IMG/VR virus record: IMGVR_UViG_3300037628_000422
Coordinates: 1 to 30,270 of that record
From: a virus
Reading direction: 5' to 3' (one strand)
DNA length: 30,270 nucleotides
Shown here: one piece after another, positions 7,182 to 13,708 of the stretch
Layout of the letters: each line of letters begins with the position of its first letter
Position numbering within the stretch: the stretch's first letter is position 1
Position numbers and translations under genes: made by a program
Notes under the pieces: model-generated
The model's input: the letters and a program-made list of their open reading frames with translations, nothing else
Told to the model about the DNA's origin: nothing
Databases searched by the model: none

Positions 7182-7377
7182 CCCCGGCGAGCACATTGCT
7201 GGCTGGGTAGACAAAATGGATGCTGAGGAATTGGTCGCCCCTTCTCAGTCTCCTTTATTTGGCGACCTGTACCCACGATGTGTGGACTGCTGCTGTAGCA
7301 TGGTACCTGTAGGAGAGTACAATGGCATTTTGAAATGGCAGTGCACGCATCCGGACTGTGGTGGAGATGTGACATGA
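6949..7377 (+). CDS. Hypothetical protein with C-terminal zinc ribbon
   Basis: This 142-residue protein is not recognised as a whole. The N-terminal half is helical. A Pro/Ser-rich linker (about residues 70-85) follows, and then a C-terminal cysteine cluster: C-x2-C-C-C near 111-115 and C-x4-C near 132-137, as in a zinc ribbon. The start is TTG 6949, with GGAGG 6 bases upstream. The stop overlaps the exonuclease start as ATGA, so it is likely co-translated with it and could be a nucleic-acid-binding partner; that is inference. Confidence 0.75.
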   Translation: MRDQTQLQTELISALITTLRPDLLETDVEFMEGIFARLIEKRPVSIGHVDDIHSMISRADSTRPLIPTEESSDPSPTDPGEHIAGWVDKMDAEELVAPSQSPLFGDLYPRCVDCCCSMVPVGEYNGILKWQCTHPDCGGDVT

Positions 7378-7955
7378 ACGACACGAAGATCGTCCAAGTG
7401 TGTATGGACGTGGAGACTACCGGCCTGATGCCAGGTCATCACGAGATCGTGGAGCTAGCACTAGTTCCACGTGTGCCGAGGTTCGAGCCACTTGTGCTGC
7501 GGATCAAGGCTGACTTCCCGGATCGAGCAGATCCCGAAGCGCTGAAGATCCATGGGCTGGACATCACTGAAGGCAACAATCGTAAGTTCGCTTACGGTGC
7601 GATCAAGGACTACGTGTACAAGCTCTGCCGAGACACGCCGTTCAACAAGGTTCGACTGATCGGTCAGCAGATCGCCTCATTCGACGTTCAGTTCTGCAAG
7701 ATGACGTGGGGTGTCAAGACCTGGGATCGACTCGCGTCGTACCGGCATCGGGACACAGCTGCAGTCGCACTAGCACTCATCGATGCGGGTATCATCACGC
7801 CCGCAACTCCCAGCATGAGAGATCTGCTGGACTACTTCGGTATCGCAAGGCCGATGCCCGATCACAGAGCTTTGCCTGACGCTCAAGCAGAGCTGATGCT
7901 GTGGGAAGAGCTCGACGCGATCCTGAAGCAGCACCCGAGAGCACAGCTGTCATGA
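7374..7955 (+). CDS. DEDDh 3'-5' exonuclease (DnaQ/RNase T-like)
   Basis: This 193-residue protein carries all three exonuclease motifs: ExoI D12-x-E14 in MDVETTGL, ExoII D104 in GQQIASFD, and ExoIII H164-x4-D169 in DHRALPDAQ, making it DEDDh type. The length corresponds to a single catalytic domain without fused polymerase. It would trim or proofread 3' ends during replication. The ATG overlaps the zinc-ribbon gene stop (ATGA) and has GGAG 8 bases upstream. Its stop overlaps the next nuclease gene in the same way, so the two nucleases form a coupled pair. Confidence 0.9.
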   Translation: MNDTKIVQVCMDVETTGLMPGHHEIVELALVPRVPRFEPLVLRIKADFPDRADPEALKIHGLDITEGNNRKFAYGAIKDYVYKLCRDTPFNKVRLIGQQIASFDVQFCKMTWGVKTWDRLASYRHRDTAAVALALIDAGIITPATPSMRDLLDYFGIARPMPDHRALPDAQAELMLWEELDAILKQHPRAQLS

Positions 7956-8881
7956 AGCGGGCCGACCATGGTACGATCAAGCCGGTAGACTTGGACGGCG
8001 ACTCCGCGTGGACGCTCGCCAAGTTCCTCGAAGCGTCAGGTACGCTACCGTATCCTCGGATGCCGGCATATCTGAGTCCAACGTCGTTCTTCGAGTTGGA
8101 GTCGAACCCAGATCTTTTCTATCTCAAGAGATGTGGACCGATTGAGCTGAAGCCAGAGAGTGAGCCACAAGCGAATTACTTCGGCGTTGGCTCGGCGTTC
8201 GACTACTTCATCAAGGTCCTACTCGCAGCCCGACTCGGTCAGCTGCTGCCGACCGACATGTACGAAACGCAGGTCGAGAAGCACAATCGCTCAGCTAACA
8301 ATATCATCCCGCGACTCGGGCTGGCAGCAGCTGCTGCTTACTTCGACTCGCCGTGCTTCGATCGCCTGTTCAAGGTGGACGGATTGCACCGTGTCGAGGA
8401 CCAAGTCGAGCCTATTCGGATCGAGGGTGTACCTCTTTGGGGTAAGCCTGACGCTAGCCTGTGGCGAGATCCGGTCGGCGTGTATGCTCACGACTTCAAG
8501 ACGACCGGCGCGTTCTCGAAGAACAAGAAGAACCCAGCGCCAGGGTACAAGATGCTCTGGCGGCGGATCAACGGCTCGTGGAAAGAGACGGGTGCACACA
8601 AGAACGCGTTCATGACCATGGATCAGATCAGCGAGAGCTGGGCTATCCAGTGCGTGTTCTACAGTTGGATGCTTGGGCGTAGCCCGAACATCGACTGCCC
8701 ATGCTCGATCGATCAAATCGTGTACAATGGGGCAGACATCGCCATCGCGCAGTATCGCAGCGTTGTGACGGTCGAGTTCCAGCAGGACCTGCTCCATCGC
8801 TTGGTGCAGGCCTGGGATATCGTCCAAGGGAAGCGGGTCGTGGTCGGACCCGATCCCACTTGGACGATGATGATGGCCTAA
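7952..8881 (+). CDS. PD-(D/E)XK exonuclease, Cas4/RecB-like
   Basis: This 309-residue protein matches phage RecB/Cas4-type nucleases. An N-terminal LSPTSFFELE segment stands where these families recognise the domain start. GKPD (164-167) and HD181-F-K183-TT give the PD-(D/E)xK core, and Q233-x3-Y237 forms the helical QxxxY motif typical of this branch. Unlike Cas4, I see no obvious four-cysteine iron-sulfur cluster. A role in recombination or DNA end processing with the adjacent DEDDh exonuclease is likely. The ATG overlaps the upstream stop (ATGA). It is the last rightward replication gene and meets the leftward block tail to tail, with the two stops overlapping. Confidence 0.85.
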   Translation: MKRADHGTIKPVDLDGDSAWTLAKFLEASGTLPYPRMPAYLSPTSFFELESNPDLFYLKRCGPIELKPESEPQANYFGVGSAFDYFIKVLLAARLGQLLPTDMYETQVEKHNRSANNIIPRLGLAAAAAYFDSPCFDRLFKVDGLHRVEDQVEPIRIEGVPLWGKPDASLWRDPVGVYAHDFKTTGAFSKNKKNPAPGYKMLWRRINGSWKETGAHKNAFMTMDQISESWAIQCVFYSWMLGRSPNIDCPCSIDQIVYNGADIAIAQYRSVVTVEFQQDLLHRLVQAWDIVQGKRVVVGPDPTWTMMMA

Positions 8882-9102
8882 CAGTCGAGCTTTTCGATCT
8901 CGACTATGTGCTTCTTAATATAGCCTGGCGGACTACCATCCGTCAGGCTTTTGTCAGCTTCATCTCGCACCTCGATCGCGTCTTTCAGGTAGAGAAACTC
9001 TCTCGGCCTATCACCTACATAGATGAATTCATGAAACATGCCGATTGAATACTCGAATTGGTCTTCTTGCCGCTTGTGCACTGTGTAATACGTGACCTTC
9101 AT
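8878..9102 (-). CDS. Small hypothetical protein, last gene of the leftward accessory block
   Basis: This 74-residue protein is not recognised. It is charged and beta-rich with several Tyr residues (MKVTYYTVHKR; HEFIYVGDRPREFLYLKDA). ATG 9102 overlaps the upstream stop (ATGA). Its TAG at 8878-8880 overlaps the TAA of the convergent Cas4/RecB-like gene, so no room is left for a dedicated terminator between opposing operons. Confidence 0.75.
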   Translation of the reverse strand: MKVTYYTVHKRQEDQFEYSIGMFHEFIYVGDRPREFLYLKDAIEVRDEADKSLTDGSPPGYIKKHIVEIEKLDC

Positions 9103-9347
9103 GCCTTACGCCATTCGCGTAGGAAGGCAGGATACGTTGCGGGTGGTCGGACTAGTCCTATCACTCGCAACGGTCCACAATGCCGACCGGGTAGGTGACG
9201 CCACGACGCGTGCATCGCTACCACTTGTGCGTCTGATCGACGCTCGAACACGGTAGCAGATGCGGCGAGGTAGAGCTCTCCGTTAGACGCGAGTCGTACC
9301 CCAGAGCTAGTGCCTCCGAGTACGAGCTTGTAGCCGATGTACTTCAT
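9099..9347 (-). CDS. Small hypothetical protein
   Basis: This 82-residue protein is not recognised. It starts at ATG 9347 behind a strong GGAGGAG site and overlaps the previous gene's stop. The N-terminal half is a Gly/Leu-rich beta segment (YKLVLGGTSSGVRL; ELYLAASATVFERR). The C-terminus is basic and Pro-rich. An earlier in-frame ATG at 9404 exists but would overlap the upstream gene by about 60 bases and lacks such a site. Confidence 0.7.
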   Translation of the reverse strand: MKYIGYKLVLGGTSSGVRLASNGELYLAASATVFERRSDAQVVAMHASWRHLPGRHCGPLRVIGLVRPPATYPAFLREWRKA

Positions 9348-9577
9348 ATAGTCTCCTCCGAGTCTCTTGCCATGTCTTCCAGTGACGAGGAGAGGTCCCG
9401 CCACAGCATGCTGAGCGAACCTTGATCGGCTAGCTTCACGCCGAACATGAACGTTCTTTTACCTGCTTTAGAGTCGAACCTCAGACTGATGAGAACATCA
9501 CCGGGTGGGATGTCGTACAGCTCTGGGTTGATCCATCTATCGCGCTGCTCGTCAGTTGCGATGTCGTCAATACTCAT
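9344..9577 (-). CDS. Small hypothetical protein
   Basis: This 77-residue protein is not recognised. It has an acidic N-terminus rich in Asp/Arg/Trp, a central strand pair (DVLISLRFDS and TFMFGVKLAD) and an acidic C-terminal helix. Start and stop overlap both neighbours (ATGA at the 5' end), showing it is part of the same translationally coupled chain. Confidence 0.7.
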   Translation of the reverse strand: MSIDDIATDEQRDRWINPELYDIPPGDVLISLRFDSKAGKRTFMFGVKLADQGSLSMLWRDLSSSLEDMARDSEETI

Positions 9578-9849
9578 CTGTGTCTCTTCGCGTAGTCGGA
9601 CAGGCTGGCGAAGTTGAAGTGAGCTTCGTTCAGTTCTAGGAAGTAGACCTCGATCTCGTCGGCGAAGTCGTCGGTTTGGGACGGCTCATCGACTCGCCAG
9701 CACACGTTGCCTCGATCTGTCTGCACACGGCAGTAGACTGGAGGCTCGTCGACTGTGTCGTAGTCCTCCTTGAGGAGGTAGTACCCTGGGCTGGGCAGGT
9801 TGCCGAGCGACTCAACGCTCAGCGGTTTATGGACAAAGATCCTGCTCAT
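9574..9849 (-). CDS. Small acidic hypothetical protein
   Basis: This 91-residue protein is not recognised. It begins SRIFVHKPLSVESLG, then YYLLKEDYDTVDEP and a beta segment with two cysteines (C41, C51 in VYCRVQTDRGNVCWRV), then an acidic stretch ending in a helix with SDYAKRHR. The ATG follows GGAG by 6 bases and overlaps the upstream stop (ATGA). Composition suggests a small soluble protein; no family was identified. Confidence 0.7.
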   Translation of the reverse strand: MSRIFVHKPLSVESLGNLPSPGYYLLKEDYDTVDEPPVYCRVQTDRGNVCWRVDEPSQTDDFADEIEVYFLELNEAHFNFASLSDYAKRHR

Positions 9850-10058
9850 GTATTGCTCCAGAATGGGACCAGTTTGTGGGTCAGGTAACCGAGCGATTGA
9901 AGCACGTCGGTTGCGTGTTTCATCGTCTTGGACGAGTTAACGACGTGCGCTTCGTTGAAGTAAAAACTTATCCGTCCTCGGCCAGCCCACCAGACATCTG
10001 GTAAGCCGGCCTTGGTGCCGATGACGTACATTCGACCATGTCCGCTGGAGTGGCTCAC
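9846..10058 (-). CDS. Small hypothetical protein
   Basis: This protein of 70 residues is not recognised. It contains YVIGTKAGLPDVWWAGRGRI, then SFYFNEAHVV and SLGYLTHKLVPFW. The start is ambiguous: GTG 10058 is used because it overlaps the upstream stop as GTGA, the pattern of this block. GTG 10073 and ATG 10031 are alternatives in the same frame. The Trp/Gly/Arg-rich centre followed by a strand could indicate ligand or nucleic acid binding, but nothing firmer can be said. Confidence 0.65.
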   Translation of the reverse strand: MSHSSGHGRMYVIGTKAGLPDVWWAGRGRISFYFNEAHVVNSSKTMKHATDVLQSLGYLTHKLVPFWSNT

Positions 10059-10378
10059 TCGATCTCTCGCCACTTAGCGTTGTCCCACAAGTCGCGGACT
10101 TCCCTCAGCTGCGACTTGCGTACCTGCATCGTGACCTCGACGAGCGGGTCGCGTCGATCGTAGATCTCGGCCACCTCAGTGATCTTGACTGGGATGACGA
10201 TCAGACCTGGATCGAAGTTCCAAGTCGAGCCGGTATGTAGATACCTGACGTGGACGATGCGATCGCGGTGCTCGACGACTTGGAAGACCTCGCTACCGTT
10301 CGGCTTCATCCCGAACTGGTTCTTCTCGAGGTGTGCGAGTGATACCTTGCGCCTGTGTCTGTGCTTAACTACTTTCAT
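10055..10378 (-). CDS. Basic hypothetical protein
   Basis: This 107-residue protein is not recognised. The N-terminus is strongly basic (KVVKHRHRRKVSLAHLEKN). The middle is beta-rich (EVFQVVEHRDRIVHVRYL; GLIVIPVKITEVAEIY), and it ends in a charged helix. The basic start could contact nucleic acid. ATG 10378 overlaps the upstream 47-residue gene's stop (ATGA). Confidence 0.7.
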   Translation of the reverse strand: MKVVKHRHRRKVSLAHLEKNQFGMKPNGSEVFQVVEHRDRIVHVRYLHTGSTWNFDPGLIVIPVKITEVAEIYDRRDPLVEVTMQVRKSQLREVRDLWDNAKWREIE

Positions 10379-10518
10379 CCGGGTTCTCCGTTAACGTATC
10401 GTTCTTGCGCTGCCGCGACAGCTTCCACTACTTCGATAAACTTCTCGTCCGACATAGGGATGCCATGCAGGATGTTCTCCAACACAGCTTCCCACCATAT
10501 GTAAGCTGGATCGATCAT
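10375..10518 (-). CDS. 47-residue protein, shorter paralogue of the next upstream gene
   Basis: A short gene with ATGA overlaps at both ends. Its product (47 residues) is an acidic helical protein with WWEAVLENILHGIPMSDEKF followed by a Val/Glu/Ala helix. This aligns with the N-terminal 35 residues of the adjacent upstream gene product (YWQTSLETILEDITLTDEQF and following): both have Trp, x-LE-x-IL, then (S/T)DE(K/Q)F and a V-E-x-V-A helix. The pair therefore probably arose by tandem duplication, with this copy lacking the long coiled-coil tail. Function unknown. Confidence 0.75.
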   Translation of the reverse strand: MIDPAYIWWEAVLENILHGIPMSDEKFIEVVEAVAAAQERYVNGEPG

Positions 10519-10817
10519 TGGTTCTCCGCGTCGTAGAGATCTGACCTGAGGCGTCGGATCGTGTACCTGAGGTTCTCGAGCTCTTCTCGGTACTTAGCTT
10601 CACGATCCTCCCAGCTCGCCTCATCTTTGTGGTGAGCTGTGGTAATCCTCTCGATCTCGGCTACCGACGGGTGCGGGATGTGCTCCTGTCCTGTAGCCTC
10701 CCACTCCATAGAAGCAGAGTGAGCAACGTCCTCGACGATCTGTGAGAACTGCTCGTCTGTGAGAGTGATGTCCTCGAGTATCGTCTCAAGGCTGGTCTGC
10801 CAGTATGAGTCACTCAC
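10515..10817 (-). CDS. Acidic helical protein, longer paralogue
   Basis: This 100-residue protein is not recognised. The N-terminal 35 residues resemble the complete 47-residue neighbour product. The remainder is a highly charged helix with a probable coiled coil (EASWEDREAKYREELENL and following, residues about 66-95). It starts at GTG 10817, overlapping the preceding gene by 8 bases. A two-part design, with a shared small helical head and an oligomerising tail, is what the sequence suggests. Confidence 0.75.
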   Translation of the reverse strand: MSDSYWQTSLETILEDITLTDEQFSQIVEDVAHSASMEWEATGQEHIPHPSVAEIERITTAHHKDEASWEDREAKYREELENLRYTIRRLRSDLYDAENQ

Positions 10818-11046
10818 AGGGTACTATCCGTCCTGGTAGGACTTGGCGAACCATCATGCCTTTGCGGAGCACACGTGGTATGCGTAAGCTGTTGCCAGCC
10901 TGCTCAGCGATAGTGCCTTCGCGGTCATGTCTGATGAGCGTCCAAGGATATGGACATCCGTCGTCCGACAAGAAGCAATCGTTCGGGTTGAGCGAACCGA
11001 GCTTCTTCTTGGTGCGTATGATCGTGCACTCGATGTGTATCCTCAT
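10810..11046 (-). CDS. Small basic hypothetical protein
   Basis: This 78-residue protein is not recognised. It opens with a strand and a basic patch (RIHIECTIIRTKKKLG), has a central DGCPYPWTLIRHDREG segment with two cysteines in the first half, and ends in a basic, Val/Leu-rich strand. ATG 11046 overlaps the upstream stop as ATGA. A longer in-frame start at 11115 would overlap the upstream gene by about 70 bases and is not preferred. Confidence 0.7.
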   Translation of the reverse strand: MRIHIECTIIRTKKKLGSLNPNDCFLSDDGCPYPWTLIRHDREGTIAEQAGNSLRIPRVLRKGMMVRQVLPGRIVPCE

Positions 11047-11384
11047 CGGAGTGGCATCGCTCTGGCCCATGACCAGTGTGTCCCACCGGAACTGTGCTTG
11101 TAGGCTCGGTACCAAATCTCTCGCATGAGAGCTTCAGTGAACGGGTTGATGAGATCGAATTCCATATCGCCTTGCGTCATCACGTACTGAAGCTTAGGCC
11201 AGTCATGAAGACGGACGAGAGTACCGCCGTAAAGTGTGAACTTGTATGACGTTCCGTCTCCAGGTTCCATGTTGAACAGGAACGGATGGTCTTTGTCGCG
11301 CTCAAGATAGTCCTTGTGCCACTGTAGGAGTGGCAGCAGACGTGAGTCGTGGACTCGATTGCCTTCTGAGCCGTACATTCTCAT
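11043..11384 (-). CDS. Hypothetical protein
   Basis: This 113-residue protein is not recognised. The N-terminus is helical and charged (LLQWHKDYLERDKDH), the centre is a beta-rich Gly/Tyr region (SYKFTLYGGTLVRLHDW), and the C-terminus is aromatic and basic (EIWYRAYKHSSGGTHWSW). ATG 11384 overlaps the stop of the 55-residue upstream gene. One of the larger members of the block, so it could be a useful anchor for homology searches. Confidence 0.75.
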   Translation of the reverse strand: MRMYGSEGNRVHDSRLLPLLQWHKDYLERDKDHPFLFNMEPGDGTSYKFTLYGGTLVRLHDWPKLQYVMTQGDMEFDLINPFTEALMREIWYRAYKHSSGGTHWSWARAMPLR

Positions 11385-11548
11385 AGCGTGCAGTACCGCT
11401 TGAGTGCGGATAGCGCGTAGTTGATGATGGCTCGCAGCCCGACGTCTTCAAGAGACTCGAGATCGATACCGTCGAGTGGCAGACCGATGTACAGCTTGCC
11501 ATCGACGATGTGCCATGTGACTCCGTTTAGTTCGCCGCTTTTTAGAAT
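11381..11548 (-). CDS. 55-residue protein probably started at ATT
   Basis: The open frame runs from just upstream of 11548 to TGA 11381-11383, which overlaps the next ATG. The product contains VTWHIVDGKLYIGLPLDG followed by an amphipathic helix (residues about 30-52), a compact strand-strand-helix pattern that looks genuine. The frame contains no ATG, GTG or TTG. However, ATT at 11548-11546 lies 8 bases after a perfect GGAGG, so a rare ATT start is the best explanation. A sequence error that removed a standard start is the alternative. Function unknown. Confidence 0.6.
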   Translation of the reverse strand: MLKSGELNGVTWHIVDGKLYIGLPLDGIDLESLEDVGLRAIINYALSALKRYCTL

Positions 11549-11757
11549 TTGATCGTCCTCCGGAGATGAGCTTCAAGCTCGTCTTGGTCGTAACCGAGCT
11601 TGAGGAAGCCACGCTGTACGCGGACTGCTGCCATGAATTGTACGTGCTCTGATGCGCACAGGATCAGAGCTCTAGCCGCACCGGCACGACAGCCGATGCG
11701 GTAAGCAATGCGGTAAACGAGATACGTCCAGACGAGGATGGTGAGTGCGATCACCAT
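11542..11757 (-). CDS. Small single-pass membrane protein
   Basis: This 71-residue protein is not recognised as a family. Residues 1-20 form a hydrophobic segment (VIALTILVWTYLVYRIAYRI) followed by positive charges, as expected for an N-terminal membrane anchor. The rest is a soluble helix with AARALILCASEHVQF and a charged C-terminus. ATG 11757 overlaps the preceding gene by 7 bases. A role at the host membrane is possible, but there is no evidence for holin-like function. Confidence 0.75.
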   Translation of the reverse strand: MVIALTILVWTYLVYRIAYRIGCRAGAARALILCASEHVQFMAAVRVQRGFLKLGYDQDELEAHLRRTIKF

Positions 11758-12137
11758 GGTCGGTCCCCATCGTGGTCCCAGCCGTTCGGGAAGTTCTCTG
11801 GGCAGACGATAGGATGGCTGTGAACCGGGTCGCCTTGATGGTTCGTCCACCACCACAGTATGTCGAACTGCGGGTACTTCCCGTAAAAGGCTCGTGTGCA
11901 CTCCCACATGGAGGCATGGTGTCGAGAGATTAGCTGGCGCTCGTAATCCATATCATCCTGTCGGATGTTGACTTCTGAATAGCCCTTTGAGAGCTGACGC
12001 AGTGCCTGCTCTATGTCATAGCTGTTCATGTGCTCGTCTGAGTAGATGGTCACCTGAACTGTATGACTGAAGTTGAACAGCTGACCCGCTAGGATCCTGC
12101 CGTCGTCCTTGGCCGTGTCGTACTTACTTGACACGCG
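11751..12137 (-). CDS. Hypothetical protein with His/Cys/Trp-rich C-terminus
   Basis: This protein of 128 residues is not recognised. The start chosen is GTG 12137, right behind a GGAGGAGG run and overlapping the upstream gene by 14 bases. A longer frame to 12281 would lie inside that gene. The first half is beta/helical (LFNFSHTVQVTIYSDEH; YDIEQALRQLSKG). The second half is rich in His, Cys and Trp (SRHHASMWECTRAFYG; FDILWWWTNHQGD; HSHPIVCP), which may bind metal. Confidence 0.7.
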   Translation of the reverse strand, partial: RVSSKYDTAKDDGRILAGQLFNFSHTVQVTIYSDEHMNSYDIEQALRQLSKGYSEVNIRQDDMDYERQLISRHHASMWECTRAFYGKYPQFDILWWWTNHQGDPVHSHPIVCPENFPNGWDHDGDRPW

Positions 12138-12309
12138 TCCTCCTCCATCCGCAAGGTGTATTAATCTCGACTGCGACCGCCTCACGGAGCGTCTCGAGTC
12201 GTTCTCTGAACTTAGTTGCTGAGCGAAGGTCGCGCACCCATCGATAGCTGAAGCCACCGGTGTTCTTGTAGTACCGACCATCGTCGAGTCGCTTGATGAC
12301 GTGTCTCAT
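12124..12309 (-). CDS. Small basic hypothetical protein
   Basis: This 61-residue protein is not recognised. It is basic, with RHVIKRLDDGRYYKNTGGFS then YRWVRDLRSATKF, and its second half is a charged helix. The layout (short strand pair then helix, Tyr/Arg-rich) resembles many tiny phage proteins of unknown role. Start ATG 12309 touches the upstream TGA. Confidence 0.7.
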   Translation of the reverse strand: MRHVIKRLDDGRYYKNTGGFSYRWVRDLRSATKFRERLETLREAVAVEINTPCGWRRTRVK

Positions 12310-12614
12310 CAATATTGTCTCGGGAACGCAGCGCCAGCTTCGACGTTGAACCAGATAGGTGCCGTGTCTTGCCAATGTTGCAGCATTCCGCTGACCTGGG
12401 GAGGCACGTGGTCGATGTCGAACGAGACGAGTATCTTGCCGGCGATGTCGACGATCTTGACTGTGTCGTTGTCGACGTCTTTCTGGATAAAGCACGGGTC
12501 GAGCTTAACGACCTGCGTGTTGTCAGGCAGAAAGATCTCCAAGTCCGACTTGAACTTCTGTTCAGTCGTGATCAGGTGAATCATGAACATGTTCAGTTCA
12601 TTTGAGCTAGTCAC
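12309..12614 (-). CDS. Hypothetical protein
   Basis: This 101-residue protein is not recognised. It is beta-rich and acidic: LEIFLPDNTQVVKLD, VKIVDIAGKILVSFDIDHV, then an aromatic C-terminus (LQHWQDTAPIWFNV). GTG 12614 overlaps the upstream gene by 8 bases and has GGAG 9 bases upstream. In-frame ATGs at 12590 and 12584 are weaker alternatives. Confidence 0.7.
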   Translation of the reverse strand: MTSSNELNMFMIHLITTEQKFKSDLEIFLPDNTQVVKLDPCFIQKDVDNDTVKIVDIAGKILVSFDIDHVPPQVSGMLQHWQDTAPIWFNVEAGAAFPRQY

Positions 12615-12900
12615 GGCGCACGATCTCCGCGTCTGAGTACCAGACAGGTACGATGTCGAAGACGTCTCCGAACATGCTTGTGTACTCGGCTTGATGGATC
12701 TCGCGGATCTTGACAGATTCGCCAGCTTCCAGGTCGTCTCCGGTGCGCGTGAGATACAGATGGTGGTGCTGCTTCACGATGAAGCCTGGGCGCCAGATCT
12801 GTATCTTCTCGATCTTACATCCGAGATGCCCGAGATTAGACAGCGCGTCTATCGCAGGCTGGATGTTGCCTTCAAGTTTCAATAACAATTTGCGCGACAA
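12607..12900 (-). CDS. Hypothetical protein
   Basis: This 97-residue protein is not recognised. The first half is helical (IQPAIDALSNLGHLGCKIEKI). The second is beta-rich with three consecutive His at about 45-47 (FIVKQHHHLYLTRTG) and ends IVPVWYSDAEIVRRD. The start is TTG 12900, 9 bases after AGGAG. This start overlaps the 30-residue membrane peptide gene by 29 bases. Confidence 0.7.
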   Translation of the reverse strand: MSRKLLLKLEGNIQPAIDALSNLGHLGCKIEKIQIWRPGFIVKQHHHLYLTRTGDDLEAGESVKIREIHQAEYTSMFGDVFDIVPVWYSDAEIVRRD

Positions 12901-12964
12901 GGATCAGTACTCCTATTATTAGAGTGTAGGCCAAGAACGGATGTATGTCTGCTCTTTCATCCAT
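12872..12964 (-). CDS. 30-residue single-pass membrane peptide
   Basis: A very short open frame starting at ATG 12964, which overlaps the stop of the upstream gene in the same ATG-GATGA arrangement seen across this block. After a charged N-terminus (MDERADIHP), residues 10-28 are an uninterrupted hydrophobic helix (FLAYTLIIGVLILVAQIVI). The gene fills what would otherwise be a gap between two coupled genes. The composition is hard to explain by chance in this GC-rich block. Function unknown. Confidence 0.55.
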   Translation of the reverse strand: MDERADIHPFLAYTLIIGVLILVAQIVIET

Positions 12965-13232
12965 CTGCCCAGACCATTTCGGCTGGGCTGAGGGTGAGTT
13001 TCTGAACCCGCAGTATGTGCAGGGGTTGGGACTCGGCCACGATGCCGGCAATGATGACGGCTGTGTCGCGACTCGCGTGCTGGAACGCTTTCCAGTACTC
13101 GGACGATATCTCCATGTCAGAGGTGAAGTCGTCTGTAGTCAAGTAGAACCAATACTGCTGCCCGAGTGGCATGACTGCCACGATCCAAGCTGTAGCGCTG
13201 TAGTTGTCTTTGGATCCGTCAATCAACGACAA
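12957..13232 (-). CDS. Hypothetical protein
   Basis: This 91-residue protein is not recognised. It has a hydrophobic beta-rich first half (ATAWIVAVMPLGQQYWFYLTT), an acidic middle (DMEISSEYWKAFQHASRD) and a hydrophobic strand (TAVIIAGIVAE). The start is uncertain, TTG 13232 or TTG 13226. Both overlap the upstream gene slightly, so the N-terminus may shift by two residues. Confidence 0.7.
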   Translation of the reverse strand: MSLIDGSKDNYSATAWIVAVMPLGQQYWFYLTTDDFTSDMEISSEYWKAFQHASRDTAVIIAGIVAESQPLHILRVQKLTLSPAEMVWADG

Positions 13233-13419
13233 TGTGCTCGACCTTAACGATCGACCACTTGTAGCCGCGTGCTTTACGCAGCTTAACGATGGCTGCGTGA
13301 GCCTCGACCTCTTCCGCGAACGGACGGGCCTGGTTCATGTACGGAGTCCATTTGTCGTCCTCGCGCAGGAAGAGTCCTGGGCCAGTCGGGTGGTCCTTGC
13401 GGACGTAGAAGACGATCAT
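13219..13419 (-). CDS. Small hypothetical protein
   Basis: This 66-residue protein is not recognised. It starts with a strand (IVFYVRKDHPTGPGLFLRE), has a central helix rich in Ala/Glu (ARPFAEEVEAHAAIVKLRK) and ends in another strand (YKWSIVKVEHIVV). That strand-helix-strand order could form a small alpha/beta fold. ATG 13419 overlaps the upstream regulator-like gene (ATGA). Confidence 0.7.
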   Translation of the reverse strand: MIVFYVRKDHPTGPGLFLREDDKWTPYMNQARPFAEEVEAHAAIVKLRKARGYKWSIVKVEHIVVD

Positions 13420-13634
13420 TCTTCCTCTTTCTTCAGCGCAGCTTTGAACTGTTCTGCGCCTGACTTGATCAGCTGTTCTACGAAGTCTTGCCGGGTCATG
13501 CCGTACTCACCTCGGACCATGTCGATCCACGTGAACAGATCTCTGTGCACATAGATCGTGAAGCCTTTGAAGGCAGATCTTTTCGATCCCTTGGAGGCAG
13601 GCTTGAGCCGGCGAACGAAGTCGTCCATACTCAT
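13416..13634 (-). CDS. Probable ribbon-helix-helix DNA-binding protein
   Basis: This 72-residue protein has the outline of a ribbon-helix-helix (Arc/MetJ/CopG-like) regulator: a basic lead (residues 8-22), one short strand FTIYVH (25-30), a helix (DLFTWIDMVRGEYG), a turn with MTRQDF, and a second helix (VEQLIKSGAEQFKAAL), ending in a charged tail. These proteins dimerise and insert the paired strands into DNA. The start ATG 13634 follows GGAG at 11 bases; a GTG at 13694 would add 20 residues but runs through the hairpin. It is the only likely regulator in the block and a natural candidate to bind the nearby operator-like dyads. That link is inference. Confidence 0.6.
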   Translation of the reverse strand: MSMDDFVRRLKPASKGSKRSAFKGFTIYVHRDLFTWIDMVRGEYGMTRQDFVEQLIKSGAEQFKAALKKEEE

Positions 13635-13662
13635 ATTATTGATAGCTCCGGAAACGGGTTTA

Positions 13663-13692
13663 GGCCGAGACCAGTAATTGCTGGTCTCGGCC
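13663..13692. terminator. Perfect 12-bp hairpin after the first paralogue
   Basis: GGCCGAGACCAG (13663-13674) and CTGGTCTCGGCC (13681-13692) pair perfectly around a 6-base loop. It lies 16 bases past the stop of the leftward gene 13709-13972 and before the regulator-like gene. There is no T-tract on either side, so it may be a leaky terminator, an RNA processing site or a 3' stabiliser. Confidence 0.65.
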
Positions 13693-13708
13693 ACGAGGTT
13701 GATCTCGA

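Noticed and set aside
7901-7951. Longer start for the Cas4/RecB-like nuclease
   Set aside because: It would lie inside the exonuclease gene; ATG 7952 gives the ATGA overlap typical of this operon.
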